DNA from: an uncultured Coriobacteriaceae bacterium
GTDB lineage: Bacteria; Actinomycetota; Coriobacteriia; Coriobacteriales; Eggerthellaceae
Length of the DNA stretch: 7,376 bases
Direction of reading: 5' to 3'
Assembly: GCA_900550385.1 (NCBI GenBank)
Contig: URRZ01000095.1
Location: 1-7,376, forward strand
Shown: in pieces, positions 5,999 to 7,376 of the stretch
Layout: every line of letters starts with the position of its first letter
Numbering within the stretch: position 1 is the stretch's first letter
Position numbers and translations under genes: made by a program
The notes under the pieces: generated by a model
Database searches by the model: none
What the model was told of the DNA's origin: nothing
Seen by the model: the letters and a program-made list of their open reading frames with translations, nothing else

Positions 5999-6946
5999 CT
6001 AGTCGACGAGGTACTCTTCCAGCAGGTCGTCATCGGAGGGATCGTCCAGCGCCGCCAGACGCGCGCGCGCCGCCCTCATGCGCCGCTTGAGGTCGGATAT
6101 GCGCTCCTCGATGGCGGGCCTCTCCTTGCGGGAGGCTTCCTTCAGCGCGGCCTCGGCATCGCGGCGCTCGTCGCGCAGGTACGCCAGCTCCTCCTCTAGG
6201 TCCTCGCGATCGCGCTCGTGGCGCTGCCGGAACGCCTTCTCCAGCTCGGCGCGGCTGGCTTCCTTCACGTAGCCGAACCGCCCGATGACCTCCTGGGGGA
6301 ACGCGTCGGGGAACTCCCACATCAGATGCTCGGGGATCCCGTCGAAATCGAGCTGGTCGCAGCCGGCGAACACGTCGCGGCCCATGCTCTCGACGGTCTC
6401 GGGGATGCGGACGCGCTTGAGCGACTTGCAGGCGATGAACGCCTCTTTCCCGATGGATTTGACGGAGTCGGGAAGCTCCACCTCCTCCAGCGCGGAGCAC
6501 GACGAGAACGCGCGGTTCCCGATGGATTCCAAGCTCTCCAGAGGCCCGACGGTGCGCAGCTCGTTGCAGAGCGCGAACACGCGGTTGCCCAGGACGCGCA
6601 GCCCGCGCGCCCCCTCCACCCGCTGCAGCTTCCGGCAGCCCATGAACGCCGCATCGGGGAGCTCCCCCAGGCTTTCGGGCAGCGCGACGGAGACGAGCGA
6701 CCGGCAGTGCTCGAAGGCGCTGGGCTCGATCGACTCCAAGCCTTCGGGGAGATGGACGGCCGAAAGCCTCTTGCAGCCCGCGAACGCGCGCTCGCCGATG
6801 GACTTGACGGCGGCGGGCAGGGTCACCTCCACCAGCTCGTCATGGTTGCGCAGCGCCTGCTTGCCCACGCGCGTGCACGATTCGGGAAGGCTGATCCTCT
6901 CGACGCCCTCCTCGGCTTCGTAGCCAACCACCTCGACCAGGAACAT
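5999..6946 (-). CDS. Cytoplasmic BspA-type leucine-rich-repeat protein with C-terminal coiled coil
   Basis: The 315-residue protein contains eight consecutive 23-residue repeats (residues 18-201) of the BspA/LRR_5 type, with the pattern LP..v.sIg..AF..C..L. There are no insertions between repeats, and a Cys recurs every 23 residues from 58 to 196. A short bridging part (202-230) leads into a highly charged helix (about 231-300, rich in Glu, Arg, Lys and Ala) that should form a coiled coil, and then an acidic end (DDPSDDD near 301-307). A signal peptide, membrane span and sorting motif are all missing, so it is probably cytoplasmic, whereas many BspA-like proteins are surface-bound. The repeats suggest protein binding; no partner or enzymatic role can be read from the sequence. 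The ATG at 6946 has GGGGAGG 7 bases upstream. The gene converges on ppk1. Confidence 0.85.
   Translation of the reverse strand: MFLVEVVGYEAEEGVERISLPESCTRVGKQALRNHDELVEVTLPAAVKSIGERAFAGCKRLSAVHLPEGLESIEPSAFEHCRSLVSVALPESLGELPDAAFMGCRKLQRVEGARGLRVLGNRVFALCNELRTVGPLESLESIGNRAFSSCSALEEVELPDSVKSIGKEAFIACKSLKRVRIPETVESMGRDVFAGCDQLDFDGIPEHLMWEFPDAFPQEVIGRFGYVKEASRAELEKAFRQRHERDREDLEEELAYLRDERRDAEAALKEASRKERPAIEERISDLKRRMRAARARLAALDDPSDDDLLEEYLVD
6344..6895 (-). repeat. Eight tandem 69-base LRR units
   Basis: These encode residues 18-201 of the LRR protein as eight exact-length 23-residue units. The first unit lacks the Cys (it has ALRNHDEL), and units 4 to 6 are the most divergent. All spacing is kept, which points to old duplication under structural constraint rather than recent expansion. 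Confidence 0.8.
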
Positions 6947-7011
6947 CGCGCATCCTCCCCCGACTCATCGACCATGGCGCCGTCGGCGGGAACCGCCGCA
7001 CGGCCGTGCGC

Positions 7012-7020
7012 ATTGTAGCA
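7012..7020 (-). promoter_or_regulatory. Extended -10 promoter of the LRR gene (TGCTACAAT)
   Basis: TGCTACAAT on the minus strand fits the extended -10 form TGnTATAAT with one mismatch, 65 bases upstream of the ATG. An extended -10 can work without a good -35, and none is present. Instead an 11-base palindrome GGCCCGGGGCC (7030-7040) covers the -35 position and might be an operator, although such palindromes arise easily in G+C-rich DNA. Confidence 0.45.
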
Positions 7021-7287
7021 AACCGCATCGGCCCGGGGCCTCCTCGGACGGCGCCAGCACGGCAAACTTTACCGCGACCTTACGTTGCCCATGCGGTTGC
7101 GGATCGAGAGCGCGGCTTTGCGCGGGCGGGAAGGCGGCTTCGCTGCCCGACGCCCCCGCGCAGGGCCTTCGTTGCATCTTTCCCGAAGCGGGACCGCACC
7201 GCTCCTGCCCCACCCCGGCAAACGCCCCTCCTTATTATGCCGAGGCCCCCGCTCCGTCGGGGACCCGGGCCGCCGCCGCCGTCCGGT

Positions 7288-7322
7288 GAAAACCCCTGAA
7301 GCGCGCGGGTTTTCCCGCGCGC
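7288..7322. other. Two overlapping, mutually exclusive hairpins
   Basis: GAAAACCC (7288-7295) pairs perfectly with GGGTTTTC (7307-7314). Alternatively GCGCGCGGG (7301-7309) pairs perfectly with CCCGCGCGC (7314-7322) around a TTTT loop. The stems share 7307-7309 and 7314, so only one can form at a time. The first stem resembles a symmetric A-stem-T terminator and could serve either strand, for example for a gene just outside the window. Confidence 0.45.
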
Positions 7323-7323
7323 G

Positions 7324-7376
7324 CGCCCCCCGCCGCGATGGCCGTAGCGTGGGGGGCGGCGGGCGCCATTCGCCCG
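7324..7376. other. Two further perfect G/C stems at the window edge
   Basis: CGCCCCCC (7324-7331) pairs with GGGGGGCG (7351-7358), and CGGGCG (7360-7365) pairs with CGCCCG (7371-7376) around a 5-base loop. They follow directly on the overlapping hairpins at 7288-7322. No T-run follows either stem within the window, so terminator function cannot be claimed. Confidence 0.4.

Larger units (their letters stand above)
7021..7376. other. Intergenic stretch without a convincing gene
   Basis: Reading frames in both directions here encode only Arg/Pro/Gly-rich low-complexity peptides with no family resemblance. The notable contents are an isolated Shine-Dalgarno-like AAGGAGG on the minus strand at 7227-7233, beside the small AT-rich patch TTATTATG (7232-7239), and a chain of hairpins from 7288 to the edge. 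No tRNA, rRNA or CRISPR pattern is visible. The neighbouring gene to the right lies outside the window. Confidence 0.5.

Noticed and set aside
6218..7018. A 266-codon plus-strand frame over the LRR gene
   Set aside because: It is the antisense reading of regular LRR repeats and so looks repetitive itself. It has no family resemblance, and the LRR frame has the ribosome-binding site and promoter.
6965..7213. An 82-codon minus-strand frame starting at GTG 7213
   Set aside because: The only good Shine-Dalgarno lies 13 bases away. The product is Gly/Pro/Arg-rich with no motif, and the frame runs across the LRR promoter.
7006..7299. A 97-codon plus-strand frame in the right intergenic region
   Set aside because: No ribosome-binding site is visible and the peptide is Pro/Arg-rich low complexity. 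It also ends within the hairpin region.
1..7367. Similar 14-mers near both ends (3-16 and 7351-7364, one mismatch) as terminal repeats of a mobile element
   Set aside because: Such G/C strings are expected by chance here. There are no transposase or integrase genes and no target duplication, and the enclosed genes are core metabolism.

Overview
The window is very G+C-rich and consists mainly of a polyphosphate-metabolism cluster, followed by a leucine-rich-repeat gene and two non-coding, hairpin-rich ends. The base composition, the Ala/Arg-rich proteins, the TACAAT-type -10 boxes and the BspA-type LRR protein suggest a high-G+C actinobacterium. My best guess is the gut-associated Coriobacteriia (Eggerthellaceae-like). 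That placement is inference from style, not from a marker gene.

Layout. 1-112: G/C-homopolymer and palindromic DNA with no gene. 113-1981 (-): a two-domain PPK2 class II polyphosphate:AMP phosphotransferase (pap). 1982-2177: a divergent promoter region with two TACAAT boxes facing outward and an 11-bp direct repeat between them. 2178-3107 (+): a short Ppx/GppA exopolyphosphatase (ppx). 3108-3296: an intergenic gap that ends in an AT-rich island, the likely ppk1 promoter. 3297-5858 (+): polyphosphate kinase 1 (ppk1), with a lysine-rich insertion and a long Ala/Gln-rich, basic C-terminal tail. 5859-5998: a convergent gap with a probable ppk1 terminator. 5999-6946 (-): a BspA-type LRR protein without a signal peptide, fused to a charged coiled coil. 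6947-7376: the LRR promoter, then about 360 bases with no convincing gene, ending in a run of strong hairpins.

How the genes fit together: Ppk1 makes polyphosphate from ATP, reversibly. Ppx shortens it to orthophosphate. Pap spends it to turn AMP into ADP. Synthesis, breakdown and energy recovery therefore sit side by side around one intergenic regulatory region, and pap and ppk1 share the same 10-base ribosome-binding leader. The LRR gene is convergent with ppk1 and nothing in the sequence ties it functionally to polyphosphate, although its -10 decamer is identical to that of pap.

I did not find a clearly new multi-gene system. The most unusual parts are the accessory segments of Ppk1 and Pap, the direct repeat between the divergent promoters, the cytoplasmic LRR-coiled-coil protein, and the overlapping hairpins at the right edge.
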